Shown piece after piece: positions 37,041 to 47,145 of a stretch of DNA of 64,000 nucleotides; positions within the stretch are counted from its first letter, which is position 1; each line of letters opens with the position of its first letter. This DNA is from Megascapheus bottae (lineage: Eukaryota > Chordata > Mammalia > Rodentia > Geomyidae). The notes below the pieces were generated by a model. That model saw only the letters and a list, made by a program, of their open reading frames with translations, was not told the origin of the DNA and made no database searches. The position numbers were made by a program, and so were the translations under genes. Location of the stretch: NCBI GenBank assembly GCA_024803745.1, contig JANJXV010000024.1:16501927-16565926 (forward strand), in the 5' to 3' direction.

Positions 37041-38884
37041 GATGTAGGGTTGGTATCTCCTTTTAAGAGATCAAAGAGGGGTTTTAACTCTCCTGTGGAG
37101 AGCTTTAGATAAGGCCGAAGCCAATTTATATCTCCTAAGAATTGCTGAAAATCATGAAGAGTTCTTAAGTGTGAAGTTTTTAATTGTATTTTTTGGCTTT
37201 TAAAATAGTGTGGGCCTAATATATGGCCTAAATACGTAAAAGGGGGGTGTTCCTGAACCTTTTCAGCTGCTATTATAAGGCCAAAGAGGCTCATATCTTG
37301 CTTTAGTTGTCCAAAGGCTTGTCGTACGACGATAGGGTCAGAACAAGCCAACAAGATGTCATCCATATAATGAACAATATAAACAGAGGAAAAATTTTCA
37401 CGAGTGGAAGAAATGGCTCTAGCTACAAAACTTTGACATAAAGTTGGGCTATTTGCCATGCCCTGTGGAAGCACAAGCCAGTGATATCGCTTCATGGGTT
37501 CTTTAAAATTAACAGAGGGGACGCTGAAGGCAAAGCGCTTACAGTCTTGAGGTGCCAGGGGTATAGTATAGAAACAATCCTTCAAATCTATAATAATCTT
37601 ATAAGTATCCTTTGGGATTGCCATGGGTGAAGGCAAGCCAGGCTGTAGGGCCCCCATCAGTTTCATGGTTGCATTCACCTTTCTCAAATCCTGTAACAGC
37701 CTCCATTTACCTGACTTTTTCTTTATAACAAAAATTGGAGAATTCCATGGAGAATTAGAAGGGACCACATGTCTCAAGTCCAGCTGTTCCTGTACTAGCT
37801 GCTGTACTGCAACGATCTTTTCTAGTGAAAGGGGCCACTGTTCGACCCACACCGGTTCTTCAGAGAGCCAATTTATGGGATCAGCATGAGGGGCAGGACA
37901 AACAATAGCCCCTGTTAAAGAATACCCTAATCCCTGTCTCGTAGGGTGAGACTGGGGTTGGAGTGGCTCTAGCTCCCCCTGTGCTGCTCGGCCTAGTCCC
38001 CTAAAGGGGAGGAGGCCTTGATCAAGTAACTGCTTAGTGACTGCAGCACTAGGACTAAACATATACACTCCCATTTTTTCCATGATATCACGACCCCATA
38101 AATTAATTGGCAGAGGATCCAAGACAAATGGCTGAAAATGACCAGAGTGCCCTTCCTCATCTCTCCAAACAAGGATCGCACTGCTCTGCTGTGGGTCAGT
38201 TGCTTGCCCAACCCCCTGTAGGGAAGTCATAGAGGTTGTCAGGTGCCATTGGGCTGGCCAATGTTTTTTAGATATCACAGACACATCTGCTCCAGTGTCT
38301 AATATTCCTTTGAAGGGCTTTTCTTGTATAAATATAGTCATCTCAGGCCTCTCTTGTTTTATGCTTTGTACCCAATAGATATCAGAAGATCTAAATCCTC
38401 TCTGTCCACATGGGGAATTAGCAGTCTCCCCGGGAAGTAAAGGCACAAGTATTAGTTGTGCTAATTTTTGACCGGCTGGGATCGATACCACATGTTTCGG
38501 GGCAGAGGCCATAACTTTGATTTCTCCAGTAAAATCCTGGTCAATTTTGCCAGGTGTAATCTGTATCCCTTTAAGGGCTGAGCTACTTCGCCCTAACAGC
38601 AATCCAGCCACTCCCGGGAGAAGGGGGCCGAAGACCCCCGTGGGGAGAGCTTGTGTCCCCATCTCTGGGGTCAATACTGAGCAGGTGGAGGAACAGAGGT
38701 CCAATCCTGCACTGCCTGGGGTGGCACGGAGGAGGCTGGAGATTGATCTTGGGGGGTTGTTAGAAGATGCACTTGTGGCCGAGAAGAGGGAGGGACTGCC
38801 CCATGGTTTTGCGGGGCCAGGGGCTGGCCCCTTCTCCAGTTTCCCAAAAACAGGCGGCCATTGCGATTTGTTGCTGACTTGCAA
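37028..38884 (-). pseudogene. pro-pol: Proviral dUTPase-protease-reverse transcriptase in one frame
   Basis: 618 open codons in the frame -1 to gag; translation would enter at the slippery site, not at an ATG. Domains in order are dUTPase (ATPGSAGLDL near codon 55), aspartic protease (LDTGADVSVIS), a G-patch-like stretch rich in Gly (GLGR, RQGLGY), then reverse transcriptase with WNSPIFVIKKKSGKWRLLQD, LPQGMANSPT and the catalytic YMDD. Protease and polymerase share one frame with no stop between, whereas most betaretroviruses need a second frameshift there. The frame ends at 37028, where a one-base shift moves the RT connection into another frame. Confidence 0.9.
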
Positions 38885-40552
38885 TCTTTAGCCCAGTGCT
38901 TCCCTTTACCACAGCGTGGACATGTGCCAGGTGATTTTTCTCTCTTTAACCTGGCCTGGCGTGGGCATTGCATCATCCAATGTCCTATTTGTCCACAAGA
39001 AAAGCAACGCCCTGGGGGTCTAGCATCCCGAGAATGCCGCTGACCTCTATATTTTAGAAATTCAGTAACTGTCTTTCCTTGAGGAGCGGCAGCTAAAGTA
39101 AGGCCTTGTACATGGGAGGGTCCAATATCAGCACACAGTGAAATAAAGTCCGTGATTCCTCCCTTATTCCTATGGGGTCTGATAGCCGCCTGACAGGCGG
39201 CGTTGGCGTTTTCATAGGCTATGTGTCTAACTATAATCTTCCTTGTGTTCTCATCTTGTACTAGGCGGTCTGCAGTTTCCATTAATCGAGACAAAATTCT
39301 AGATAAGGTTCATTCGGTCCCTGTTTAACTTCTACTAGATTTTTTGTATGATTGGAATTGCGTAACCTTTTCCAAGCCTCTCTTGCCGCAGCATTTATTT
39401 GTAAATAGGCCTCCTTTGCATAACCCAATTGATCTTCGGTGTTTTTATAGGTTCCCTCTCCTAACAACTGATCAAAAGGGTAAGGCAGGTTCTTAGACCT
39501 ATTTGTTTCAATTTTAGCCCGACACTGTGCAGTGAACTCTGTCTCCCATAATAAGTACTCTCCTGCACTAAGGCATGCTCTGGAAAGCCGCTTCCAGTCA
39601 TTTGGGCATGCAATACCAGCACACGCGGCCTCCAATATTACTTGAGTAAAAGGGGCAGTTGGCCCATATTGGGAGCAGGCACTTTTTAAATCCTGTAATA
39701 GTTTAACAGGAACAGGTTGATGGTATACTTGTTCATCATGATCAACTAAACTAGGGAAGCATCGAGGCCCTGAAATATCTTCCCTCTCTCTAGCAGCCTG
39801 AGTCAGGTTTAATTGCGATGCACTGTGCTTGGTTGTAGTGCCTGTTAAAAGGGACTTGTTGCTAGGGCCTTTAGGCTTGCCTAAAGGTTGAAAAAGGGAT
39901 TGAGGCCGTAAGGCTGCAGCCAGGGGCGGTGGGTGTGAGGGGTAAGGTTTAGAATCAGACACCATAGTGGCCTGAGGGTCATATTTCTTTCCTACTTCTG
40001 GGGGGCTCTCTGCTCTATCCCCATTTTCGATAGAAGATGTAGGATTTCTTCTAACTTCTTCTCCATCGTAGCCATCCGGCCCTCCATTGACTCATCATAA
40101 CTTTCCTCCTTGATATTCAAACCTGAATTCTGATACTCAATATCTACTGGTTGCTGTTCCCTTTTCAAGATCTCACTTAGACTCTCTTGGGCTGCTGCAT
40201 ATGGCTCAGCCTCAGGTTTTTCAGAAGGGTCCTTTAACTCATAAATTTCCCTTAATTCAAGATTAAGTTCAGCATTCTCATGTTCAGAATTTATGCATTC
40301 ACTTACTAAATTCCATACATCAATAGCCTGTACTGGGGTCTTTTCGGGGCCATATACATTATAATATTCTTGAATTCTTTTTCCTATCTGCTGCCAGGTT
40401 TTTTGGAATTCCTGCTCTATAAACCTCGGGCATGCCTCCTCGACAAACTGTAGGAAGCTCTGAAGCACCCCTTTTTCCACCCATGTTCCGTGGGCTTCAA
40501 GTAGGCCTGTTAAGATCGGTACATATGACGTATGGCTATGAGTTTGACCCAT
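38671..40552 (-). pseudogene. gag: Proviral gag (broken)
   Basis: Starts MGQTHSHT with a myristoylation-type Gly2, followed by a betaretroviral matrix-like domain (40552 to about 40000). Next come a capsid-like region ending in the major homology region words QGPNEPYLEF (about 39330) and a nucleocapsid with two zinc knuckles, CFSCGQIGHWMMQC (about 38969-39010) and CPRCGKGKHWAKDC (about 38880-38930). There are two breaks. One is a frame change at the six-C run 40000-40005, where the first frame ends at 39992. The other is inside the major homology region at about 39290-39300. No PPxY or P(S/T)AP late motif was noticed. The reading frame ends at 38671. Confidence 0.88.
38839..38845 (-). promoter_or_regulatory. 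gag to pro -1 ribosomal frameshift site, GGGAAAC
   Basis: The minus-strand heptamer G GGA AAC is in the correct phase in gag (codons TTG GGA AAC). Moving back one base opens the dUTPase-protease frame. It is a canonical X XXY YYZ slippery site, the heptamer known from Mason-Pfizer monkey virus gag-pro. The GC-rich sequence just downstream could hold the stimulatory structure. Confidence 0.85.
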
Positions 40553-40657
40553 AATTTTTACTCCTGACTATACACTCTCTTAAGATCCTCTCTTAATAGT
40601 CCTACGATGTGTTACTCACCACAGCGGGGTCCTCCACTGTCGTCCCAGATTTTCAGG

Positions 40658-40675
40658 GTCCCTGTTTGGGCGCCA
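40658..40675 (-). other. Primer binding site, tRNA-Lys3 type
   Basis: Minus-strand TGGCGCCCAAACAGGGAC is complementary to the 3' end of tRNA-Lys3 with one mismatch (A for G at position 9). It is separated from the LTR by two bases. MMTV and other Lys-primed betaretroviruses use the same tRNA. Confidence 0.88.
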
Positions 40676-40677
40676 GT

Positions 40678-40988
40678 TGCCAGGGCCAGCCGGCAGCAAA
40701 TCAGGGTTAGCATATTGGGGTTCCTGAAATAGGGGGCAAGGACTAGGAAAAAATAGAAGAGAGACAGACACACCGAGTCCGGGATGTCTGCAGTCTAGGT
40801 AAAGACTGCCCAGTTTATTTTCCACTCCAGCTTCTTCCCTTCTTGAGACCCAGGGAACTTCCAGGTGTTACATTCATATGGTAATTTTCAGGTCATTTAA
40901 ACAGAATAAGGCCAGAAAACAATAAGACAATAAAGCCATTGTCTGATGCAAATCAAGGTACAGTTTGATTCCACTCTGGCTCCCAACA
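40678..40988 (-). repeat. 5' LTR of the provirus
   Basis: 311 bp, TGTTGGG...GGCA on the minus strand, followed after two bases by the primer binding site. It carries the same AATAAA box and U3 words as the 3' LTR. Confidence 0.93.
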
Positions 40989-41073
40989 ATAATAGATATA
41001 ATGTGCTTTATTTTCTACTTTTCCCAGAACAAACGCATTTTAATACTTTAAATTTAGCATTTAAAGATTCTGT

Positions 41074-41270
41074 TCATGGCTGGAAACTTGGCCTAGTGGT
41101 AGAGTGCTTGCCTAGTTTGCATGAAGACCCAGATTTGATTCCTTGGTACCATATACATAGAAAAAAAGCTGAGAGTGGTGCTGTGGCACAAGTGGTAGAG
41201 CTCTAGCCTTGAGAAAGCCCCAAGACAGTGCTCAGACCCTGAATGCAAACCCAGCACTGGCAAAAAAAAA
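41074..41270 (+). repeat. IDL-Geo-type dimeric SINE with target duplication
   Basis: Both monomers and an A tail. AAAGATTCTGT is present at 41063-41073 and 41271-41281. It lies just beyond the provirus toward the AKR1B10-like gene. Confidence 0.9.
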
Positions 41271-41765
41271 AAAGATTCTGTCCAGTTGGTTAACAGGCAC
41301 TTTCTTTTCTTTGGGGGAATATTTTAAAACTAATCTATTATAATTAGATAGCTACAAATTGAAATGTATGTACATTTATTTTCCATTTATTAGACTAGCA
41401 AAAGAAAAAGTGGTAAGACCTATGCAAGTTTTCAGATTCAAAATGAATCACTTGTGTCACTCCCTTCTTAGAGTAATAAGCTGGCTGTTTATGAATGAGC
41501 ATCTCTCACATATCTCTAGTTACTAGACTAATTCACAAAAGATTACCAGAGTCACGTTTACCAGGTGCCACTGCAATCTTACACAACTAACTTTTGGAAG
41601 GAATCTGCCTGATGCCATCTATGTAAATGCAGACTGACAGTCTACTTCAACACCCCTCCTCACAAATTTTAAACAATGTACCTCATTTTCCATATAAAAT
41701 CTTTTACTTGCTTCAACCTCTTTGAATAACCCTATGGCTCTCTATGTAGTGTATATACCAGCCTA

Positions 41766-41789
41766 TGTATCTATCTGTCTATCTGTTCG

Positions 41790-41845
<56 letters not shown>

Positions 41846-41846
41846 C
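41766..41846 (+). repeat. (ATCT)n microsatellite
   Basis: Long run of TATC/ATCT units after imperfect TCTG-like units. It yields a spurious open frame. Confidence 0.95.
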
Positions 41847-42087
41847 CTCTCATTTCATTTTGAACAGGAATCTCACTGTTCCACACTCTGGCCTTGATTT
41901 CTGTCCTCTGGTCTCAGACTTCCTAGTGTCTGGGATGAAATGTCATGGCAGGTGTGCCCTCACTACAGTGTATGTCTCAAAATAACTTGCTAGTCTTTTT
42001 AAAAAATTAACTTTTTTTGTAGTTATTATGAAGGTGATGTCCAGAGGGGCTAGAGTTATGAGCGAGTATACTTTTTCTTTTTCTTTT

Positions 42088-42288
42088 TCTTTTTTTTTGC
42101 CAGTCCGGGGCGGGAGTTCAGGGCCTGAGCACTGTCCTTGGACTTTCTCAAGGCTACAGCTCTACCACTTGAGCCTCAGCACCACTTCTGGCTTTTTTTT
42201 TTTCTATGTATGTGGTACCAAGGAATTGAACCCGGGTCTTTGTGCATGCTAGGCAAGCACTCTACCACCAGGCCAAACTCCCGGCGCC
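42088..42288 (-). repeat. IDL-Geo-type dimeric SINE
   Basis: Antisense copy from 'ttttttttgccagtccgggg' to 'ccaaactcccggcgcc', about 330 bp upstream of the AKR1B10-like start codon. Imperfect flanking words (gagtatact / gagtacact) may be the target duplication. Confidence 0.87.
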
Positions 42289-42431
42289 TGAGGAGTACAC
42301 TTCTTTTCGGACAATGCCCCCCTGCCTTTGATTTATAGTCTTACAGGTGATCTCTTACACATTCACCCATACACTTCATTCCAGACAAACTTTGCACTTG
42401 GTGGCTATGACTAATATTTATTCTGGTAATC

Positions 42432-42445
42432 AATTAAATAAAAAC
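42432..42445 (+). promoter_or_regulatory. Possible TATA-like box of the AKR1B10-like gene
   Basis: AATTAAATAAAAAC lies about 175-185 bp upstream of the ATG. Position and composition allow a TATA role with a 5' UTR of roughly 150 nt, but nothing else confirms it. Confidence 0.25.
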
Positions 42446-42617
42446 CAGAACAACCAACCCTGAACTGTAGTGGTCTGTTGTAGGGCCTGCCCTGGGCACT
42501 AGACACTCCCACTGTGGCCAGGGCCTGCCTCCTTTAGCAGGACAGAATTCACTGGCATAACACCTCCCCAGGATACAGACATCAGTCTGCCTCTTCACAG
42601 CCATATCTGCACCAACC

Positions 42618-42683
42618 ATGGCCAGCTTTCTGAAGCTCGGTGACTCTGCCAAGATGCCTATTGTGGGCCTGGGCACCTGGCAG
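42618..42683 (+). CDS. AKR1B10-like exon 1
   Basis: Residues 1-22, [20 protein letters not shown] then WQ; ATG in accaaccATGG. Donor CAG|gtaaat, phase 0. Confidence 0.93.
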
Positions 42684-45600
42684 GTAAATACACAAATCTG
42701 GAGTCATCTGCTTTCCTCAGGGCCATTTGGGTATTTTCTTCTTTCAGCATTCAATCCGGCAGAGGTTTGGAGAACCGAGATTCAGCCCTACAGGTGGGAT
42801 CCTTGTTGTTTACCATTTCAGAGCCACCTCTGACTCGAGTTCCAACTCTGGCTTTTCCCAGCAGGAATATAGCACTGATTTTCAAGCAAAATGCTGGACT
42901 TGTAATACAGTGCTCAGGACTGGCAAAGAAAATCCCCCAAAACCAAAACCCCAAAACCAAAAACCTTACCAAAGCAGTTACTTAGCTTTTCCTACCCTGG
43001 CTGTGTTAATATCATTTGGCAACACATTTCAAGGCATGTTCCAATGAGCTGTTAAGCAGATTCCTGAGCCTCTCCTCGGATAAGCCTGGGTCTTCTTCCC
43101 TGGTCTTCTTACCCTGTCTTCTGCACTATTTCCCTCAATGGCAGCTTCATCCTCACTGTTCCTCACGATCTGGATTGGATCTTCCCTCTATGGCTCCCTT
43201 TCTTCCGGTGCACTCTTTCTCATTGCCTCCCAGGTTAGAGGGTTTGGTCCCTGTTTGTTTAAGCACTGATTCATTAGCGACATACACTTTGAGTTAATCT
43301 GGGTGAGTGTATAAGTTCCAGATTGACTCAGACTTAGCCTCCTATATACACCACAATTTTCTCCAAATCAGAATTTTAACCTTTATCCTAGGTGACTATA
43401 GGAGTTCTATCCATTTTATATCTTCTTCATTTTCTTGATAAACGGCCTTAAAATCACCATTTCATTGATGATTCATTTTGATGTTGTTATTAGGGATTCC
43501 CTTTAGATGTGTCTTGGCACAGTTGTCTTGAAGCTTTGAATAATTTTGGTATTTAACCATAGTATGTCATAGGAAGTTTCTTATCTAGTCATGTTATTTG
43601 GAACTCTAAATGCCATCTGTATCTGAGTATACATATCCTTCTGCTATTATTTCACCCAAGAACTTTTCTGTACTTTGAGTCTGTTTCAGTGCTCCTCTCT
43701 ATGCAAAAAAATCCCCATGAGTTTGTTATTTTGATTATGTTTTTCATATGTTGTCCACCATTGCCTATTTTTCTGTAATTCTATTTGGTTTTCTGATCTA
43801 TCAATTTCAACTCCAATACCTATCTTCTGTCTTTTGTTTGATCCAATCTGTTGTTGAGGCTTTCCATTGAGTATTTTATTTGATTTATTGAGCCATCAAT
43901 TCCAAGATTTGTATTTTATTTTTCCCCAAATCTCCATGTCTTCATGGAATTGATTTTATATTCTGCGTTGCTATCTTTATTTTATCTCTGCTGTTAATTA
44001 AAATACTCTCTGAATTTGTGAATTATTTTTATAATGTTGCTTTGGATTACTTGCCTGGTAGTTTATTCACTTTGATTTCATTAGAGCCAGTTATTATAGA
44101 ATTGTTAACTTTCAGAAAAATGAAGTTGCCTTCTTATGTTTTTCTATGTTGAGATTTGCACTATAGAGCCAAATAATCTGCTGGAAACTTTAACTCCCTG
44201 TATTGCTCAAGTAGGAAGTGTGCAGTAAGTTTTGGTAGGACAAGTCTCAGGTTGAGCTTAGGTTCAGTTTCTCACAGCACTGCTCAGGGAGTAGCTGAAT
44301 ACGACTCCTTGGGCTTCATCCCGCAGCAGCACTCAGAAAGGAGAATACAAGCTGTAGTAACCACTACGACATTTAAACATACCTAATATAAAAATATAGT
44401 AATAACCAATTAGAGACTGATCTAAGATGGCTGGGGAAAACAAAAAGACCCACCAGCAGGATCACTCTACTTTCACCTTCCCTGCACACACGATTATTGT
44501 ACTGATATTGGTTGTAGTTCTGAGGCAGATCAACATCTCTTAAGTATCTTGTGTCGTCTGCTCAGAGAGGGGTGGTGCTGATGCTGGTGCAGAACTACTG
44601 TTGGATGCAACCACTGCACGGAGGGGAGCTGCAGAGCTCAATAGTTTCTGATACATACGTGGCCCTTGCCACTCTGGAGATATGAAACTCCATTCCTGTA
44701 CTTAATCACATGAAATTCCTATGGCTAGCTTCCCAAATCAATGGATGCAAATGTCAAGAAACTTTTGTTCCCTGGTGTTTCCCCAATTTTCCATCATATG
44801 CAACACATGCTTTTGATACATCTGGCGCCCGAACAGGGACCCTGAAAATCTGGGACGACGGTGGAGGACCCCACTGTGGTGAGTAACACATCGTAGGACT
44901 ATTAAGAGCTTTGAGCCTACCCGGACAAAGCAAAGTCCCTGTTTGGGGGCCAGATGCCGGGGCCTACCAGCAGCAAATTGGGGTTCCTTAAATAGGGGGC
45001 AGGGACTGGAAAAAATAGAAGAGAGACAAACACATCGGGTCCGGGAGGTCTGCAGCCCAGGCAAAAACTGCCGCGCCCCGTTTATTCTCAACTCAAAGCT
45101 TATATCCCTTCCTGAGACCAGGGCACTGCCAGGTGTTACATCCAGATGGTTAATCAGGGAACTGTTGGGGGTTACATTCATATGGTAAATCTCAGATCAA
45201 TTGAACAGGAGAAGGCCAAAAAACAATAATACAATCAAGCAATTATCTGATGCAAATCAAAGTACAGTTTGATTCCACTCTTGCTCCCAACACTTCCTCA
45301 TAGTGGCTCTCATAGTAGTGTCTCTCAAAGGTAACACTTGCTAGAACTGTGTATTTCTTTCTCTAGTGAATATCTGAAGTAAGAAAACAAAAGGAGAGAC
45401 TTTTTTCCATATATTTTATTGTAATTAATAGAAGGGTTACATTATATTACCAGATAGAAGGTGCATCACTTCACAAACATTGATACCCTTTCTCATGTCT
45501 TGGTCCCCATTTCCCTCCCCTTTTCCTCCCCGCTCATCTTGTTTTCCCCCCTTCTCTATCCAATTTCTAATAACCAATTAAGCATATAAGAAATATATCA

Positions 45601-47098
45601 GATAACATGGTGAAATATTGTAACAATATGAGATAACCAAGGGAGAGCAAAAGAGGTGAGAGGTAACATAGTGCATTAAGGGCAACAATCACTCATTATA
45701 TGGCTTTTGTTTCTATATTCTGGAGGTCCTTACATACTATATGCCCTAAGTATCTATGTTTTGTTCTATTGTAAATCTCTGCTAGGAGAGCCCAAGGTTT
45801 GTACTGGTCATGACAAATGAGGGAAACCATTGAGCCTATGTTCCTTTGAGTCTGGCTTACTTCACTTAATATGATTTTTTCTAAGTCTTTCCATTTCCTT
45901 ACAAATGGGGCCATGTCATTCTTTCTGACAGCAGCATAGAATTCCATTGTGCATAAATACCACATCTTGTTGATCCACTCATCAACTGAGGGGCATCTCG
46001 GTTGGTTCCATATCTTTGCTATGGTAAATAGTGCTGCAATGAACATTGTTGTGCTAGTGGATTTAGTATGCCCTTGTTTCTGGACAATTGGGTAAATGCC
46101 TAGTAGTGAAATTGCTGGGTCAAAGGGGAGCTCTATGTTTAGTCTTTTGAGGAACTGCCATATTGCTTTCCATAGTGGTTGAATGAGTTTGCACTCCCAC
46201 CAACAGTGTAGTAGTGATCCCTCCTGGCCACATCCCCTCCAGCACCTTTTGTTACTAGTTTTCTTGTTCCTGGCCATTCTAGCTGGAAAGAGGTGGAATC
46301 TTAGAGTTGTTTTGATTTGCATTTCTTTTATGGCCAGAGATGTCGAGCATTTCTTCATGTGTCTATAGGCCATTTTTGTTTCTTCTTTAGAGAACACTCT
46401 CTTTAATCTTTGGCCCATCTTTTAATGGGATGGTTGTTACTTTGGAGATTAGTTTTGGAGTGATTCAATTTTTTGAGCTGTCGATATATTTTAGATATGT
46501 GGCCTTTGTCTGTTTTATGGTTAGTAATGATCTTCTCCCACTCTGGAGGCTTTCTAGTTAATTTGCTAGCTATGTCCTTTGCCATACAGAAGCTCTGCAG
46601 TTTAATGCAGTCCCACTTATCCAGCCTTTCTCTGATTTGTTGTATTTCTTGGTCCTTATTGAGAAAGTTTCAACCTGTGCCAAGGAGGCCTAGTGTATCA
46701 GTGAGATTGACTTCTAATGTGTGTTTTCCTCCCAAGTGTCCCCTTGGCAATTGGGATGCAAGGCCTTGGCTTTTCAGAATTTAGGGGCAGTCTTGGGATA
46801 AGAGCACGAGAACTATGTTTTCTATTGCATTCCAGGCTAGACCAGGTAAGGTGGAAGAAGCTGTGAAAGTGGCCATTGATGCAGGATATCGCCACATCGA
46901 TTGTGCCTACCTGTATGAGAATGAGGATGAGGTGGGAACAGCCATTCAAGAAAAGATTCGGGAGAATGTGGTGAAACGGGAAGACCTCTTCATTGTTAGC
47001 AAGGTACATGCACCCATTTTGTGGGAAGATTTAATTTCAAGGAAAGTTGAAGTTTCTGGATGTGGTAAGCATCAAGAAAAAATACATATATGTATATG

Positions 47099-47145
<47 letters not shown>

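Larger units (their letters stand above)
31813..40988 (-). mobile_element. Class II (betaretrovirus/IAP-like) endogenous provirus
   Basis: A 9.2-kb provirus in minus orientation between AKR1B1 and the AKR1B10-like gene. Order along the minus strand: 5' LTR (40678-40988), Lys-type primer binding site, gag, a -1 frameshift site, dUTPase-protease-reverse transcriptase, RNase H, integrase, a ~3-kb region without env, polypurine tract, 3' LTR (31813-32124). It is flanked by ATAATA at 31807-31812 and 40989-40994, the 6-bp duplication expected of this class. The two LTRs differ at about 13 positions plus one indel by eye (about 4%), so the insertion is old but not ancient. Frameshifts in gag, at the RT/RNase H junction and within RNase H, and a stop before integrase make it non-coding as a whole. 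Confidence 0.93.
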
